A stretch of DNA of 64,000 nt from Chitinibacter bivalviorum (GTDB taxonomy: Bacteria; Pseudomonadota; Gammaproteobacteria; Burkholderiales; Chitinibacteraceae). The DNA is taken from the NCBI RefSeq assembly GCF_013403565.1, contig NZ_CP058627.1, positions 1,612,001 to 1,676,000 on the forward strand. The letters run 5' to 3'. Below the pieces are notes generated by a model that worked only from the letters and a program-made list of their open reading frames with translations, made no database searches and was not told the DNA's origin. Shown piece by piece: positions 35,317-44,735 of the stretch (position 1 is the stretch's first letter; each line of letters opens with the position of its first letter). Both the position numbers and the translations under genes were made by a program.

Positions 35317-35334
35317 GTCTTGGCGCGAAGCGGA

Positions 35335-35505
35335 TTATTTTTGCAGCGCTGATTGCTCGTTGCGCGCACGCTCGTCCAGATCGATCGGCTCTTTGTCCCA
35401 CAACAGCGCACGACCTTCAACTTGGCCTTTAGCAACTTCTGGGTTTTCTTGCAGAAATTGATCCATGAATTTTGTGTAATCTGATACGTAATTGCGATCA
35501 ACCAT
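35335..35505 (-). CDS. DUF3460 small protein
   Basis: The 56-residue product starts MVDRNYVSDYTKFMDQFLQE and contains GRALLWDKEPIDLDE, the conserved core of the DUF3460 family of betaproteobacteria (usually 55-65 residues, function unknown). A purine-rich leader (GAGGTTGATGAG) precedes the ATG. It shares a terminator with the convergent flavin-enzyme gene. Confidence 0.8.
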   Translation of the reverse strand: MVDRNYVSDYTKFMDQFLQENPEVAKGQVEGRALLWDKEPIDLDERARNEQSALQK

Positions 35506-35589
35506 CTCATCAACCTCGTCTAACTATTCTATGAATTGCCGCTATTATATGCGAAGCACTGCAAAACTGCGCGAGCAAAATACATCATC

Positions 35590-35638
35590 GGGTATTAGCC
35601 CGTAGATCAATGGATCAAATATCTACAGGCTAATACCC
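35590..35638. repeat. 49-bp palindromic 3'-end element, copy 4 (near-perfect palindrome)
   Basis: GGGTATTAGCCCGTAGAT at the left pairs with ATCTACAGGCTAATACCC at the right with one or two mismatches around a 13-nt loop. It is 49 bp long and ends 8 nt from the hisC stop (minus strand). Confidence 0.75.
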
Positions 35639-35646
35639 ATCAAGAG

Positions 35647-36747
35647 TTATGCCTCCATCGCCTCGCGCAGCACTTCAATAAAGCGCGCATTTTCTTCTGG
35701 CAGGCCGATGGACACGCGCAGGCTATTGGGCATTTTGTAGCCCGAGAGTGGGCGAACGATGACGCCGCGCTCGAGCATAAATTGATTGAGCATCGCCGCA
35801 TCACCGCAATGAAAGGTGACAAAGTTGCCGTAGCTTTCGATAAAACTCAGGCCGAGTTCTTGCAGCGCGGCGGTGATTTGCTGCATGCCGGCGGCGTTCA
35901 CTTCAACCGATTGCTTTAAAAATTCCAGATCATCGAGCGCTGCGCAGGCGGCGGCTTGGGCGAGGCTATTGACGTTAAACGGCTGGCGAATGCGGTTTAA
36001 GATATCGGCCACTTCAGGGTTGGCCAATGCAAAACCGACGCGCAAGCCAGCTAGGCCGTAGGCTTTGCTGAAGGTGCGCACGACGATTAGATTTGGGAAT
36101 TGCTTCAACCAGCCAATCGAGTCACTGCGTTTTTCACGCGGTAAAAATTCGGTATAGGCTTCATCGAGCACGACTAAGACATTCTTCGGGCACAGCTCCA
36201 AAAACTCGATCAAATCGCCGGGGCGCGCCAGAGTGCCGGTTGGATTATTCGGGTTGGCAATCCACACCACTTTGGTATCAGGCCGAATCGCGGCGCGCAT
36301 CGCGTCCAGATCGTGGCCGTAATCGATCGCTTTCACGCAGATATTGGTAGCGCCAACGGCTTGGGTTGCCAGTGGATACACCGCAAAAGCGTATTCAGAA
36401 AACACCGCCGAGTCACCTTCACGCAAAAAGGCATGCGCGATCAGCTCCAGAATATCGTTTGAGCCATTGCCCAAGACGATCTGATCTAGATTGACGACAA
36501 ATTTTTGCGCGATCTTGGCTTTGAGCTCAAAACCATTCCCATCGGGGTAACGCGCAAGCTCGGCAAGTTCCTTTTCCACCGCCGCACGCGCCATCGGGCC
36601 CATGCCGAGCGGGTTTTCATTCGAGGCCAGTTTGACGATACAGGCTGGGTCCAGCCCCATTTCCCGCGCCAGCTCGGACACCGGTTTGCCTGGCTGGTAT
36701 GGCGCAATCGCGCGGATGTAATCGGGGGCCAGTGAAGCTAAAGACAT
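35647..36747 (-). CDS. hisC: Histidinol-phosphate / aromatic aminotransferase HisC
   Basis: 366 residues from the ATG at 36747, with AGGA 8 nt upstream. A fold-type I PLP aminotransferase: KLASNENPLGMGPMA near 40-54, NPNNPTGT near 168-175, and the PLP lysine in RTFSKAYGLAGLRVG near 225-240. It matches HisC. Position after serC-pheA copies the gyrA-serC-pheA-hisC order of many gamma/betaproteobacteria, where this copy may also serve tyrosine and phenylalanine synthesis. No other his gene is nearby. Confidence 0.92.
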   Translation of the reverse strand: MSLASLAPDYIRAIAPYQPGKPVSELAREMGLDPACIVKLASNENPLGMGPMARAAVEKELAELARYPDGNGFELKAKIAQKFVVNLDQIVLGNGSNDILELIAHAFLREGDSAVFSEYAFAVYPLATQAVGATNICVKAIDYGHDLDAMRAAIRPDTKVVWIANPNNPTGTLARPGDLIEFLELCPKNVLVVLDEAYTEFLPREKRSDSIGWLKQFPNLIVVRTFSKAYGLAGLRVGFALANPEVADILNRIRQPFNVNSLAQAAACAALDDLEFLKQSVEVNAAGMQQITAALQELGLSFIESYGNFVTFHCGDAAMLNQFMLERGVIVRPLSGYKMPNSLRVSIGLPEENARFIEVLREAMEA

Positions 36748-36792
36748 AAACACATTCCTATGATTAACACGCGCGCTAAGCGCGAAACACGA

Positions 36793-37404
36793 TTAAAGAG
36801 ACTTCACCAGTCGCAGACTGGCGGGAAATGAAAAGGCGGTCAGGTTGCGCACTTTGGATTCGACCAAAATTTCAAAACCATGACGGGTATAAAATTTCAC
36901 CGCGCCGGGGTTGCCGCTATCGACATCGACATGCAATTGCGTAAAGCCTTCTTCACGCGCGGCGTAAATAACCTGCCCCAGCATGCGCTCGCCCAAGCCA
37001 TGTCCGCGGTGAGGTTCATGCACCGCGATCGTGCGCAAATACCATGCATCCGATGGCACATGGGGAAATAGAAAATCGAGCTGGCTTTGGCGGCTACGTA
37101 GAATATCTAAATCTAACGCCAGGGTATTGAGCTCTATACCATCATCAATCTGCAGTTGCGCCCCATACCCTGCGGGGTAATGAAATACCAGCGCGATAAC
37201 TTCTTCGTCGCTATTGCGCAAAACTTGCGCATTGCGATAGCTGTAACTACCCGTTGGCGCATGCCAGAGCTGAGCCAGATTGATCAGGGTCAGCTCGCGC
37301 GGCAAGGCAAACCAATAGTCGTAAAAAGGGGCGTCGGATTGATAAATCAACTCCGCCGCCCTTTTGGCATCACTGGGTAGTGCTAAACCTAAATTTTCCA
37401 CCAT
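36793..37404 (-). CDS. GNAT family N-acetyltransferase
   Basis: 203 residues. The GNAT acetyl-CoA loop is RGHGLGERMLGQVIYAAREEG near 130-150, preceded by the beta-4 segment WYLRTIAVHEPH, and the C-terminal GAVKFYTRHGFEIL is typical. The substrate is unknown. The start overlaps the LOG-gene stop by 16 bp, so the two are probably cotranscribed. Confidence 0.88.
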   Translation of the reverse strand: MVENLGLALPSDAKRAAELIYQSDAPFYDYWFALPRELTLINLAQLWHAPTGSYSYRNAQVLRNSDEEVIALVFHYPAGYGAQLQIDDGIELNTLALDLDILRSRQSQLDFLFPHVPSDAWYLRTIAVHEPHRGHGLGERMLGQVIYAAREEGFTQLHVDVDSGNPGAVKFYTRHGFEILVESKVRNLTAFSFPASLRLVKSL

Positions 37405-37961
37405 TCACCTGCTGCTTGGCTGGGCTCGTCTTGCAAAATATCGAGTAGTGCCGCGCTGTAGTTAGCCATCAATAATTTGGCCGCATCACGCTCGCCGACA
37501 AAACCTTCCCGTACGGCATGCGCGACCATGGCGCGCAGCGGCACAAAATAGTCATTCACATTCAATAGCCCGATTGGCTTGCTGTGCAGGCCAATTTGCG
37601 ACCAGGTCAAAATTTCAAATAACTCGTCAAACGTGCCGAAACCACCGGGCATGGCGATAAAGCCATCGGTCAATTCGGCCATCCGCGCTTTGCGCGTGTG
37701 CATCGAATCAACGACTTCCAGCGTTGAGCACGCGCCGTAACCGAGCTCACGCTCGACCATAAATTCTGGAATCACGCCAATCACCTGCCCGCCCGCTTGC
37801 AGCGCAGCTTCCGCCACCGCGCCCATCAAACCGACATGCCCACCACCATACACCAGCGTCAGGCCGCGATTGGCGATTTCTTTGCCCAACGATTGCGCAG
37901 CTTCACGATAAATCTCACGCGCGCCCATGCGGGCACCACAAAATACGGTTACGGCTTTCAT
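37389..37961 (-). CDS. LOG family protein (nucleotide 5'-monophosphate phosphoribohydrolase)
   Basis: The 190-residue protein has VFCGARMGAREIYREAA at the start, VYGGGHVGLMGAVAEAAL near 38-55, and the family motif PGGFGTFDELFEILTW near 104-119, which holds the catalytic residues. LOG proteins release adenine-type bases from cytokinin-like nucleotides. It lies upstream of and overlaps the GNAT gene. Confidence 0.93.
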   Translation of the reverse strand: MKAVTVFCGARMGAREIYREAAQSLGKEIANRGLTLVYGGGHVGLMGAVAEAALQAGGQVIGVIPEFMVERELGYGACSTLEVVDSMHTRKARMAELTDGFIAMPGGFGTFDELFEILTWSQIGLHSKPIGLLNVNDYFVPLRAMVAHAVREGFVGERDAAKLLMANYSAALLDILQDEPSQAAGEWWKI

Positions 37962-38002
37962 AGGCTTCCTTTGTTTGGCTGATTAACTCGCCTAGCGACT
38001 GA

Positions 38003-38121
38003 AACACGTAGCGAGAAGCACGAGGACAAGGCATAAAAAACGCGAAAAACCGGAATGTACTCAAGTACATGAGGATTTTGAGCTTTTTTATAACGCAGTC
38101 ATCGTGCTTCGCAGTAGTGTT
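38003..38121. repeat. 119-bp imperfect palindrome
   Basis: The ends are inverted repeats (AACACGTAGCGAGAAGCACGA against TCGTGCTTCGCAGTAGTGTT read in reverse). The centre holds TGTACTCAAGTACA, and AAAAACGCGAAAAA and TTTTTTATAACGC flank it. It lies between the LOG and pheA genes, 7 bp past the pheA stop. Palindromes with a TACTCAAGTA-type centre recur in betaproteobacterial intergenic regions, as I recall; it may act as a terminator or REP-like unit. Confidence 0.6.
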
Positions 38122-38127
38122 ACAGCA

Positions 38128-39210
38128 TTAGATGACAGCTTGTGGATAGGAACCGAGCACCTTCACAAACGCCGCCACCTGTTGCAACTCTGCCAACGCC
38201 GTTTGCATATTGTCGTCGTCGATAAAACCTTCCACATCGGCAAAGAACACGTATTCCCACAAGCCAGTTCGGCTGGGGCGTGATTCAAATTTGGTCATCG
38301 ACACGCCATTGCGCGCCAAAGGCTCGGCCACCGCGTGCAGTGCACCGGCGCGATTGGGCGCTGAAATCACCAAAGACGTTTTATCGCGGCCTGAACGAGC
38401 GGCAGTCTGCTTGCCCAAGACGAGGAAACGCGTGGTGTTATTGGGTTCGTCTTCGATATTTTGTGCCAGTTTATTGAGCACATATTTTTCCGCCGCCGCA
38501 TCGCCGGCAATCGCCGCGCAGCTTGGATCCAGACTTGCCAAACGTGCGGCTTCGGCATTGCTCGACACCGAAATGCGCTCAACATCTGCGGGCAGATTTT
38601 TATTGAGCCATTCGTGGCATTGCGCCAGACTTTGCGCATGCGAATATACGCGCTTGATCCCGTCCAAACCTTCGCTGACCCGCAGCAAATGGTGGTGAAT
38701 ACGCAGCACGACTTCACCGCAAATCTGCAGCGAGCTGGCCACCATCAAATCAAGCGTGCGACCCACGGCGCCTTCGGTCGAGTTTTCGACCGGCGCAACG
38801 GCGTAATCGGCACTACCCGCTTCAACAATGCGGAATACTTCATCAATCGACGCGCAAGGCAAAGTCGATGCCGCATGACCAAAATGCTTCACCGCCGCCG
38901 CTTGGGTAAATGTGCCCTCTGGCCCGAGATAAGCAATGGTCAGTGGTTTTTCCAGCGCCAGACATTCGGACATGATTTCGCGAAATAAGCGCGCCGCAGC
39001 CTCACCTGAAAGCGGGCCTTGGTTCAATTCTTTAATGCGCGTCAGCACTTGGGCTTCGCGCTCTGGGCGGTACACCACACCACCACCTTTTATGACGCCG
39101 ATCGTGTGCGCATGCTCGGCGCGCTGATTAATCAGCTTGAGTATCTGCGCGTCGATCGCGTCAATCGCATCGCGGTGCTGCTTTAGCAAATTCAGTTGTT
39201 CATCAGACAT
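38128..39210 (-). CDS. pheA: Bifunctional chorismate mutase / prephenate dehydratase (P-protein)
   Basis: 360 residues: chorismate mutase (about 1-90; RDAIDAIDAQILKLINQRAE), prephenate dehydratase (about 92-272; YLGPEGTFTQAAA and the TTRFLVLGKQ motif), and a C-terminal ACT domain (about 280-355; GALHAVAEPLARNGVSM and ESRPSR), which binds phenylalanine for feedback inhibition. It makes phenylpyruvate from chorismate. It lies between serC and hisC as in other proteobacteria, but a 68-residue membrane gene and other genes interrupt the cluster. Confidence 0.97.
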   Translation of the reverse strand: MSDEQLNLLKQHRDAIDAIDAQILKLINQRAEHAHTIGVIKGGGVVYRPEREAQVLTRIKELNQGPLSGEAAARLFREIMSECLALEKPLTIAYLGPEGTFTQAAAVKHFGHAASTLPCASIDEVFRIVEAGSADYAVAPVENSTEGAVGRTLDLMVASSLQICGEVVLRIHHHLLRVSEGLDGIKRVYSHAQSLAQCHEWLNKNLPADVERISVSSNAEAARLASLDPSCAAIAGDAAAEKYVLNKLAQNIEDEPNNTTRFLVLGKQTAARSGRDKTSLVISAPNRAGALHAVAEPLARNGVSMTKFESRPSRTGLWEYVFFADVEGFIDDDNMQTALAELQQVAAFVKVLGSYPQAVI

Positions 39211-39241
39211 TCATGTTTACTCGAATCGAGGTTTGATTAAA

Positions 39242-39448
39242 TCAGGCTTTACTCGGATCAAATTTCGCAGCGTCTAGAATCGACCACAAATGAATAATCC
39301 AGCCCAGCCAGATCACCCACAGTGCACCAGCGGCAACAAACATCAGTGCAGCTTTGAGCAAGCGGCCTTGCAAGAGTTGCCCCAAACCGGGGATAAAGAA
39401 ACTGCATAAAGCAGCAATCACATTACCGCCAGAACCTTGACCCGCCAT
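39242..39448 (-). CDS. Small two-helix membrane protein (TM2-like)
   Basis: 68 residues with a Gly-rich start, a first hydrophobic segment containing FFIPGLGQLLQG (residues about 17-28) and a second one (about 33-56; LMFVAAGALWVIWLGWIIHLW) ending in an acidic tail. The IPGLGQ turn between helices recalls TM2-domain proteins, but I cannot place it firmly. It starts 3 nt after serC and is 31 nt before pheA. Confidence 0.65.
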   Translation of the reverse strand: MAGQGSGGNVIAALCSFFIPGLGQLLQGRLLKAALMFVAAGALWVIWLGWIIHLWSILDAAKFDPSKA

Positions 39449-39451
39449 GTT

Positions 39452-40537
39452 TTAGCCCTTTGTCCGTGCAAATTCATTCATGTAATCGGCCAATGCCTGG
39501 CAACCTGCCAGTGGCATCGCGTTATAAATCGAAGCGCGCATCCCGCCGACTGAGCGGTGGCCTTTGAGTTGCAACAAATGACGCGCTTCTGCGCCCGCCA
39601 AAAATTCCGCATCGAGCTTGCTATCGGCCAGCGTAAACGGAATATTCATTCGCGAGCGATCCGCCAGTGCCGTTGGGCAATGGTAGAAACCGCTTGAGGC
39701 ATCAATCGCGGCGTACAGTACGTTCGCTTTCTCGATGTTTTTCGCTTCCATCGCCGCCAAGCCGCCTTGCGCCAATACATGCTTGTACACCAAGCCAGCC
39801 ACATAGATACCGAACGACGGCGGCGTGTTGTACATCGAGCCATTATCGGCAAAGGTTTTGTAGTTCAACATCGTGGGTGTCTCGCTGCGCGCCTTACCCA
39901 GCAAGGCTTCGTCAACGATACTTACCGCCACGCCCGATGGCCCCATGTTTTTCTGCGCGCCAGCATAGATCATGCCGAACTGGCTCACATCGACTGGGCG
40001 CGACAAAATATTCGACGACATATCGCAAATCAAAGGCACGCCGTTCGATTTGGGAATGAAATTAAATTCAACGCCGCCAATGGTTTCATTGCTGCAATAG
40101 TGCAAAAACGCCGCGTCTTTGCTGCGCTGCCAAGTGGACTCGTCTGGCACATAGCTAAAGTTTTTATCTTCACTGCTCGCGGCGATATTGACCTTGGCGT
40201 AACGGCTGACTTCTTTGATCGCTACTTTCGACCAATGACCTGTATTCACAAAATCGACGGTGCTATCGGCGGCAGCAAAGTTAAATGGCAACATCGCAAA
40301 TTGCAGGTGCGCGCCGCCTTGCAAGAACAAGACTTTGTAATTGGCGGGAATCGCCAGCAAAGTGCGCAAATCAGCTTCGGCTTCGGCCAAAATTTGACCA
40401 AACTCGGGGCCACGATGGCTCATTTCCATCACGCTCATGCCCGATCCATGCCAATCGAGCAATTCAGCCTGTACTTGACGCAACACTTCGGGCGGCAATA
40501 CCGCAGGACCAGAGGAAAAATTAAAAACCTGAGTCAT
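39452..40537 (-). CDS. serC: Phosphoserine aminotransferase
   Basis: 361 residues. FNFSSGPAVLPPEVLRQVQ at the start, SHRGPEFGQI near 40-49, and the PLP lysine in YAGAQKNMGPSGV near 191-203 identify SerC, which forms 3-phosphoserine and also serves pyridoxine synthesis. It lies upstream of pheA. Confidence 0.97.
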   Translation of the reverse strand: MTQVFNFSSGPAVLPPEVLRQVQAELLDWHGSGMSVMEMSHRGPEFGQILAEAEADLRTLLAIPANYKVLFLQGGAHLQFAMLPFNFAAADSTVDFVNTGHWSKVAIKEVSRYAKVNIAASSEDKNFSYVPDESTWQRSKDAAFLHYCSNETIGGVEFNFIPKSNGVPLICDMSSNILSRPVDVSQFGMIYAGAQKNMGPSGVAVSIVDEALLGKARSETPTMLNYKTFADNGSMYNTPPSFGIYVAGLVYKHVLAQGGLAAMEAKNIEKANVLYAAIDASSGFYHCPTALADRSRMNIPFTLADSKLDAEFLAGAEARHLLQLKGHRSVGGMRASIYNAMPLAGCQALADYMNEFARTKG

Positions 40538-40617
40538 AAGCCAATCTCTTTAACAAATATTTCTACAAATCAAATCTAGGGTGTTAACCGCAAAGACGGC
40601 GCAGCAGCCTTGTGCGA

Positions 40618-41055
40618 TTAAGCCAATAAAAAGTGTGCCCGCGCCATAGCCACGGGTTTAGCAGGATCATCTTGCCATGCGGTCATTAACACGTTCGCGA
40701 CGCGCTTGCCTTGACGCACAATTTCACAACGACCGTACAAATCGAGCGCGCGCGCCGAGCGCAGATAATCGATCGAGAAATCCACAATTCGCGGGATGCC
40801 CGCCGATTCGCGCGCCCACATCAGATGCAGCACGGCGGCGTTTTCCAAAAAGCCGCCAATCACGCCGCCATGTATCGCCGGCAGCAAAATATTGCCAATG
40901 TTTTTTTCGGCAAATGGCAGATAAAACAGCGGTTGACCCTCATGCTCTCGCACCTGAACACCCAATAATTTTGCATAGGGTATTTGCTCCAAAGCTTTTT
41001 CCAGCAAAGCGCACGAAGACATACCCGCACATAATTCAGTAAATGGCTGTTCCAT
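40618..41055 (-). CDS. PaaI-type hotdog thioesterase (1)
   Basis: The 145-residue single hotdog domain has the motif HGGVIGGFLENAAVLHLMW near 77-95, where the loop and acidic residue form the active site in this family. The ATG follows the stop of its tandem neighbour directly (TAAATG), so the two are translated together; the shared HGGV motif and similar length suggest an old duplication. They could form a heteromeric acyl-CoA thioesterase. Confidence 0.85.
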   Translation of the reverse strand: MEQPFTELCAGMSSCALLEKALEQIPYAKLLGVQVREHEGQPLFYLPFAEKNIGNILLPAIHGGVIGGFLENAAVLHLMWARESAGIPRIVDFSIDYLRSARALDLYGRCEIVRQGKRVANVLMTAWQDDPAKPVAMARAHFLLA

Positions 41056-41520
41056 TTAGGCCTCGCTCTTGTCAGTTGGAGAAGTACGGGCAAAAGTCGC
41101 AACAGAATGTGCAACGGGTTTGGCGGGGTCTTCTTGATACGCCGTCGCCCGCGTAAAGGCGATTGAATCGGTCAGGCGATAGCATTCGGCCGTGCAATAC
41201 AGCGGCAAATCAGGCTTGGCAGGGCGCAAATAATCAATGCGCAAATCCAAAGTTGCCGCCGCTTCAGGGGCCAGCAGCAAGGTATACAGCGCAACGCCCG
41301 ATGAGGTATCAATCAGTGAGGTAACCACACCACCGTGCAGAACGCGGGTTTCGGGGTTGCCGATCAATTCGGGTTTGAAAGGCAACTTGATGGTCACTTT
41401 GCCTTTTTCGGCGGCAACCAGTTCAAGGCCCAATGTTTTGCAATGCGGTAAAGCCATAAACCACGGCCCAACTTGGGCAAAAAAATCGGGATTTGCCACG
41501 GGTAACCATAAGCTATTCAT
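41056..41520 (-). CDS. PaaI-type hotdog thioesterase (2)
   Basis: 154 residues, one hotdog domain with HGGVVTSLIDTSSGVALYTL near 60-79. The Asp in LIDTSSG is the usual acidic residue of PaaI/YbgC-like thioesterases, and here the match is closer to the enzyme consensus than in the neighbour. It follows gyrA on the same strand by 40 bp. Confidence 0.87.
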   Translation of the reverse strand: MNSLWLPVANPDFFAQVGPWFMALPHCKTLGLELVAAEKGKVTIKLPFKPELIGNPETRVLHGGVVTSLIDTSSGVALYTLLLAPEAAATLDLRIDYLRPAKPDLPLYCTAECYRLTDSIAFTRATAYQEDPAKPVAHSVATFARTSPTDKSEA

Positions 41521-41560
41521 CGCAAACCCCTCTTTCGTGATTTTATTTACTACTAATTAA

Positions 41561-44305
41561 TTACTCGTCACCATCACCAGCAGGTGCTGCATCTGCGGCT
41601 GGGGCTGCGTCATTTTCTGTGACATCCGCAACCACTTCACCCTCGATGCTCTCTTCGTCCTCTTCCGGCTCGCAGACTTTTTCCAGACCAGACAATTGCT
41701 CGCCGTCATCCAGATTAATCAAGCGTACGCCTTGCGCCGAACGGCCAGTTTCGCGGATTTGCGATACTTTCGTGCGGATCAGTACGCCACCGGTGGTAAT
41801 CAACATCACGTCGTCGGTTTCTTCAACCAGACTAGCCGCAACCAGTTTCAAGCCAGTCTTGTCGGTCAAGTCCATCGCGATCACGCCTTGCGTGCCACGA
41901 CCAGACAAGCGGAAGTCGCCAACTGGCGTACGTTTACCGTAACCACCATTGCTGGCAGTCAGTACCATTTGTGTATCAGAGTTTGCAACAAGCAGAGAGA
42001 TGACCTTCTGATCTTCACCCAGCTTCATGCCGCGCACGCCTTTTGAGTTACGACCCATTGGGCGAACTTTACTCTGACTAAAACGAACAGATTTACCCGC
42101 ATCAGAGAACAGCATGACTTGATCATCGTCGATGCCAACTGCATCGCCAGCATCTTCTGCGCTCTCATCATCAATAATGACGTCTTCGTCAGCGGCGTCA
42201 TCGTCGAGCACCGCACCACCTGCTCCGCGTGTCAATGCCACACCAACGAGATAATTACCTTCTTCCAGATTGATCGCAATAATGCCGCGTTTCATTGGGC
42301 GAGAGAAATCAGTGAGAGGGGTTTTCTTCACCGTACCATCGGCGGTCGCCATAAAGACATATTTATCTTCGCTAAAGTCTTTGATCGGCAAGATCGCATT
42401 AATCTTCTCGCCCTCTTCCAGCGGCAACAAATTAATAATCGGCTTACCACGGCTAGTGCGGCCGCCTTGTGGCAACTCATACACTTTGAGCCAGTACACG
42501 CGGCCGCGCGAGCTAAAGCACAAAATGTAATCGTGGGTATTGGCAATAAACAGGCTATCGATGAAGTCATCGTCTTTTGTTGCTGCCGCTTGCTTGCCGC
42601 GGCCACCACGTTTTTGCGAGCGATATTCTTCCACCGGCGTGGTTTTCATATAGCCGCCATGCGTCAGCGTCACGACCATATCTTGCGGTGTAATCAAGTC
42701 TTCCAGACAAATATCTTCGCCGTAGGCGACGATTTCAGAGCGACGCGCATCGCCATAATTGGCTTTCACTTCAGTCATTTCATTGAAAATGATTTCAGTC
42801 ACACGCTCGGCACGGGCAAGGATGTCGAGCAAGTCGAGGATTTTATCCATGACTTCTTTATATTCACCGACAATTTTGTCTTGCTCTAGGCCAGTCAAAC
42901 GTTGCAGACGCATCTGCAAGATTTCTTGCGCCTGAACTTCAGACAGACGATAACCAGTACCAGTCAAGCCAAACTCTAGACTCAAGCCATCAGGGCGTGA
43001 TGCGTTGATGTCAGTGCGAGACAACATGTCTTCGACCAACTCAGAGCGCCATTCACGATCCATCAAGGCGATTTTGGCTTCCGGTGGCGTTGCCGCCGCT
43101 TTGATCAGTGCAATCATCTCGTCAACGTTCGACAAGGCAACAGCGAGGCCTTCGAGCACATGACCGCGCTCACGCGCTTTACGCAATTCGAATACGGTGC
43201 GGCGCGTTACAACTTCGCGGCGGTGTTTGAGGAAACACTCGAGGACTTGCTTCAGATTCAACAGACGCGGCTGGCCATCGACCAAGGCCACCATATTGAT
43301 ACCGAAACTGTCTTGTAATTGAGTATGTTTAAAGAGGTTATTTAGGACAACGTCGGTCATTTCACCGCGTTTGAGCTCAATCACCACGCGCATACCGGAT
43401 TTATCCGACTCATCGCGCAGATCAGAAATACCTTCGAGTGTTTTTTCACGCACCAGCTCAGCAATACGCTCCAGCAGGCGTGCTTTATTGACTTGGTATG
43501 GCAACTCATCAACGATAATCGCTTGGCGATCACCATTTTTACCGCATTCTTCGATGTGAGTACGCGAGCGCATCACGACGCGGCCGCGCCCGGTGCGATA
43601 ACCTTCACGCACGCCATGCACACCGTAAATAATACCGGCCGTTGGGAAATCAGGCGCAGGGATAATATCGATCAACTCATCGATCGACATATCTGGATTG
43701 GCCAGTAGCGCCAAACATGCATCAATGACTTCGGTAACATTGTGTGGCGGGATATTCGTCGCCATACCAACGGCAATACCTGAGGAACCATTGATTAATA
43801 AATTAGGAATACGAGTCGGCAGAACTGTTGGCTCTAGCTCTTTTTCATCGTAGTTCGGCGTGAAATCAACTGTTTCTTTATCAATATCAGCCAGCAACTC
43901 ACTCGACACTTTTTCCAAGCGGCACTCGGTATAACGATAAGCAGCAGCGCGGTCGCCATCAATCGAGCCAAAGTTACCCTGCCCGTCAATCAAGTTGTAG
44001 CGCAATGAGAAGTCCTGCGCCATCCGCACCAACGCTTCATAAGCCGCCAAGTCACCGTGCGGGTGATATTTACCCAACACATCACCAATCACCCGCGCAC
44101 ATTTCACATAAGGGCGATTCCAGACATTACTGCTTTCATGCATCGCAAACAGGATGCGGCGATGGACAGGCTTTAAGCCATCACGGACATCAGGTAGCGC
44201 ACGACCTACGATGACGCTCATCGCGTAATCGAGGTAGGAATGCCGCATTTCCTCTTCAAGGCTAACGGGGATGGTTTCTTTGGCAAAACTAAATTGTTCG
44301 GACAT
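41561..44305 (-). CDS. gyrA: DNA gyrase subunit A
   Basis: 914 residues with the winged-helix/tower domain, the catalytic Tyr in [15 protein letters not shown] near 120-126, and a C-terminal beta-pinwheel with the GyrA box as QKRGGRG near 563-569. An acidic insert rich in Asp/Glu (about 695-735) and an acidic tail are present. In the quinolone-resistance region the sequence reads [17 protein letters not shown], with Leu86 and Glu90 where E. coli has Ser83 and Asp87. Gyrase adds negative supercoils to DNA. It has its own sigma-70 promoter. Confidence 0.98.
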   Translation of the reverse strand: MSEQFSFAKETIPVSLEEEMRHSYLDYAMSVIVGRALPDVRDGLKPVHRRILFAMHESSNVWNRPYVKCARVIGDVLGKYHPHGDLAAYEALVRMAQDFSLRYNLIDGQGNFGSIDGDRAAAYRYTECRLEKVSSELLADIDKETVDFTPNYDEKELEPTVLPTRIPNLLINGSSGIAVGMATNIPPHNVTEVIDACLALLANPDMSIDELIDIIPAPDFPTAGIIYGVHGVREGYRTGRGRVVMRSRTHIEECGKNGDRQAIIVDELPYQVNKARLLERIAELVREKTLEGISDLRDESDKSGMRVVIELKRGEMTDVVLNNLFKHTQLQDSFGINMVALVDGQPRLLNLKQVLECFLKHRREVVTRRTVFELRKARERGHVLEGLAVALSNVDEMIALIKAAATPPEAKIALMDREWRSELVEDMLSRTDINASRPDGLSLEFGLTGTGYRLSEVQAQEILQMRLQRLTGLEQDKIVGEYKEVMDKILDLLDILARAERVTEIIFNEMTEVKANYGDARRSEIVAYGEDICLEDLITPQDMVVTLTHGGYMKTTPVEEYRSQKRGGRGKQAAATKDDDFIDSLFIANTHDYILCFSSRGRVYWLKVYELPQGGRTSRGKPIINLLPLEEGEKINAILPIKDFSEDKYVFMATADGTVKKTPLTDFSRPMKRGIIAINLEEGNYLVGVALTRGAGGAVLDDDAADEDVIIDDESAEDAGDAVGIDDDQVMLFSDAGKSVRFSQSKVRPMGRNSKGVRGMKLGEDQKVISLLVANSDTQMVLTASNGGYGKRTPVGDFRLSGRGTQGVIAMDLTDKTGLKLVAASLVEETDDVMLITTGGVLIRTKVSQIRETGRSAQGVRLINLDDGEQLSGLEKVCEPEEDEESIEGEVVADVTENDAAPAADAAPAGDGDE

Positions 44306-44433
44306 GCGTTTGGCGTTTTCTTTAAGTTTGTATCAGACTGTCGAGCTGCGCGGCCATGCGAAAGGCAAAACCACCCTGCTATCGCGTACAATCCAAAATT
44401 GGATGGACAAAATACCACTTAGAGCAGCTCGCG

Positions 44434-44462
44434 ATTTTAACACAGCGCTCTTATTCAACCAA
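44434..44462 (-). promoter_or_regulatory. Sigma-70 promoter for gyrA
   Basis: On the minus strand TTGGTT, 17 nt, TAAAAT, leaving a leader of about 120 nt before the gyrA ATG. Confidence 0.6.
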
Positions 44463-44619
44463 CGCCAGCACGCCCTGTAAGCAAAATGTGCATTTGTTTA
44501 CAGAAATAAAGTTGCCCAATACTTCACAATGCTTCTAAAATATCAGTCATAGAAAGTTTAGCTTAATTGCTTGAGCTGTTTCTTGTGTCTCATTGCTATC
44601 CAAATCAATGGGTTTTACT

Positions 44620-44648
44620 TTGAAACATTGATCAATTACTGCTAGATT
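44620..44648 (+). promoter_or_regulatory. Sigma-70 promoter for the OmpA-family gene
   Basis: TTGAAA, 17 nt, TAGATT, about 85 nt upstream of the ATG at 44736. The rest of the 430-bp gyrA-ompA gap shows no gene. Confidence 0.6.
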
Positions 44649-44735
44649 TCATTAGGTAGTAGTCTGCGCCCCCACCATAGTCCACAGACACAGCCTCAAA
44701 TTTATTATTTGTGACTTTATTAACGGAGAATCTTC

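Noticed and set aside
35262..35513. 83-codon minus-strand frame overlapping the DUF3460 gene
   Set aside because: It runs through the terminator and has no family match; the overlapping frame encodes a clear DUF3460 protein.
40285..40579. Plus-strand frames over serC and gyrA
   Set aside because: Antisense shadows of well-supported genes.
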